From: Mesorhizobium waimense
GTDB lineage: Bacteria; Pseudomonadota; Alphaproteobacteria; Rhizobiales; Rhizobiaceae
Assembly: GCF_003601975.1 (NCBI RefSeq)
Contig: NZ_QZWZ01000049.1
Location: 1 to 43,029 of the forward strand
Length of the DNA stretch: 43,029 nucleotides
Reading direction: 5' to 3'
Within the stretch, counting starts at the first letter, position 1; every line of letters starts with the position of its first letter. Below the pieces are notes generated by a model. That model made no database searches, was not told the origin of the DNA, and saw only the letters and a program-made list of their open reading frames with translations. Both the position numbers and the translations under genes were made by a program. Of the stretch, positions 42,963-43,029 are shown one piece after another.

Positions 42963-43029
42963 ATGGCGAACGCGAATGGCCGCCCAACCGCGCCGTTGGT
43001 TCTGAGCGCAGACGAGCAGGATTATCTCG
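42963..43029 (+). mobile_element. IS630-family transposase, N-terminal part, cut by window edge
   Basis: After GGAGAGGAGCGCATT an ATG at 42963 opens MANANGRPTAPLVLSADEQD. The pattern GRPTAPLVLSADEQ is how many IS630-family transposases begin, followed in full proteins by an Arg-rich helix-turn-helix. It differs from the IS630 piece at the left edge. The rest lies outside the window. Confidence 0.7.

Overview
The window looks like part of a Rhizobiales genome, most like Mesorhizobium. This rests on high GC, a dctB-dctD/dctA locus with sigma-54 control, a Ti/RSF1010-type traA-oriT-traC-traD module, rhizobial intergenic repeats and small secreted proteins typical of the order. The assignment comes from family recognition only; no database search was possible.

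Layout. (1) 1-7.1 kb is ordinary chromosome-like sequence: an IS630 fragment at the left edge, a small membrane protein, the C4-dicarboxylate regulon (dctD and dctB on minus, dctA on plus, with a perfect -24/-12 promoter and two DctD-type operators), a histidine phosphatase and an rRNA-type pseudouridine synthase. (2) 7.2-11.2 kb holds four enzymes that I cannot place in any known pathway: an ATP-grasp ligase, a cytochrome P450, a GNAT-like protein and a PAPS-type sulfotransferase. They look like a small tailoring or biosynthetic cluster and are the best candidate here for something undescribed. (3) 11.2-16.4 kb is a hydroxamate-siderophore uptake operon: an operator-like palindrome, a 14-codon upstream ORF overlapping the fhuD-like gene, a double-length fhuB, and an esterase gene broken by one in-frame amber codon. 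Tandem repeats and a decayed second copy of the esterase 3' end follow. (4) 16.4-23.0 kb has a frameshifted Gly/Ser-rich secreted protein, a SMI1/KNR4 protein, an AlpA-type regulator and a mobilisation module (traA, oriT, traC, traD). The traG that normally follows is missing.

(5) 23-43 kb is an accessory region in decay. Gene fragments (a truncated alcohol dehydrogenase joined tail to tail with a truncated DUF899 gene, and a DNA ligase scrap) and frameshifted genes (gltS, DUF4105, a small secreted protein, cardiolipin synthase, a second DUF900 esterase, an SH3-domain protein, two IS5 copies) lie among apparently intact envelope genes: a DUF900 lipoprotein, the DUF2950-DUF3300 pair, an L,D-transpeptidase, a glycine-betaine-type binding protein, a porin-like protein and several small secreted proteins. 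Long genes in 1-23 kb are intact and damage is concentrated after 23 kb. This fits relaxed selection on acquired DNA better than uniform sequencing error. The right edge enters another IS630-type transposase.

Functional links: DctB senses dicarboxylates and activates DctD, which with sigma-54 turns on dctA. FhuD and FhuB would import ferric hydroxamates but need an ATPase and an outer-membrane receptor encoded elsewhere. TraA would nick the adjacent oriT, but transfer would need a coupling protein from elsewhere.
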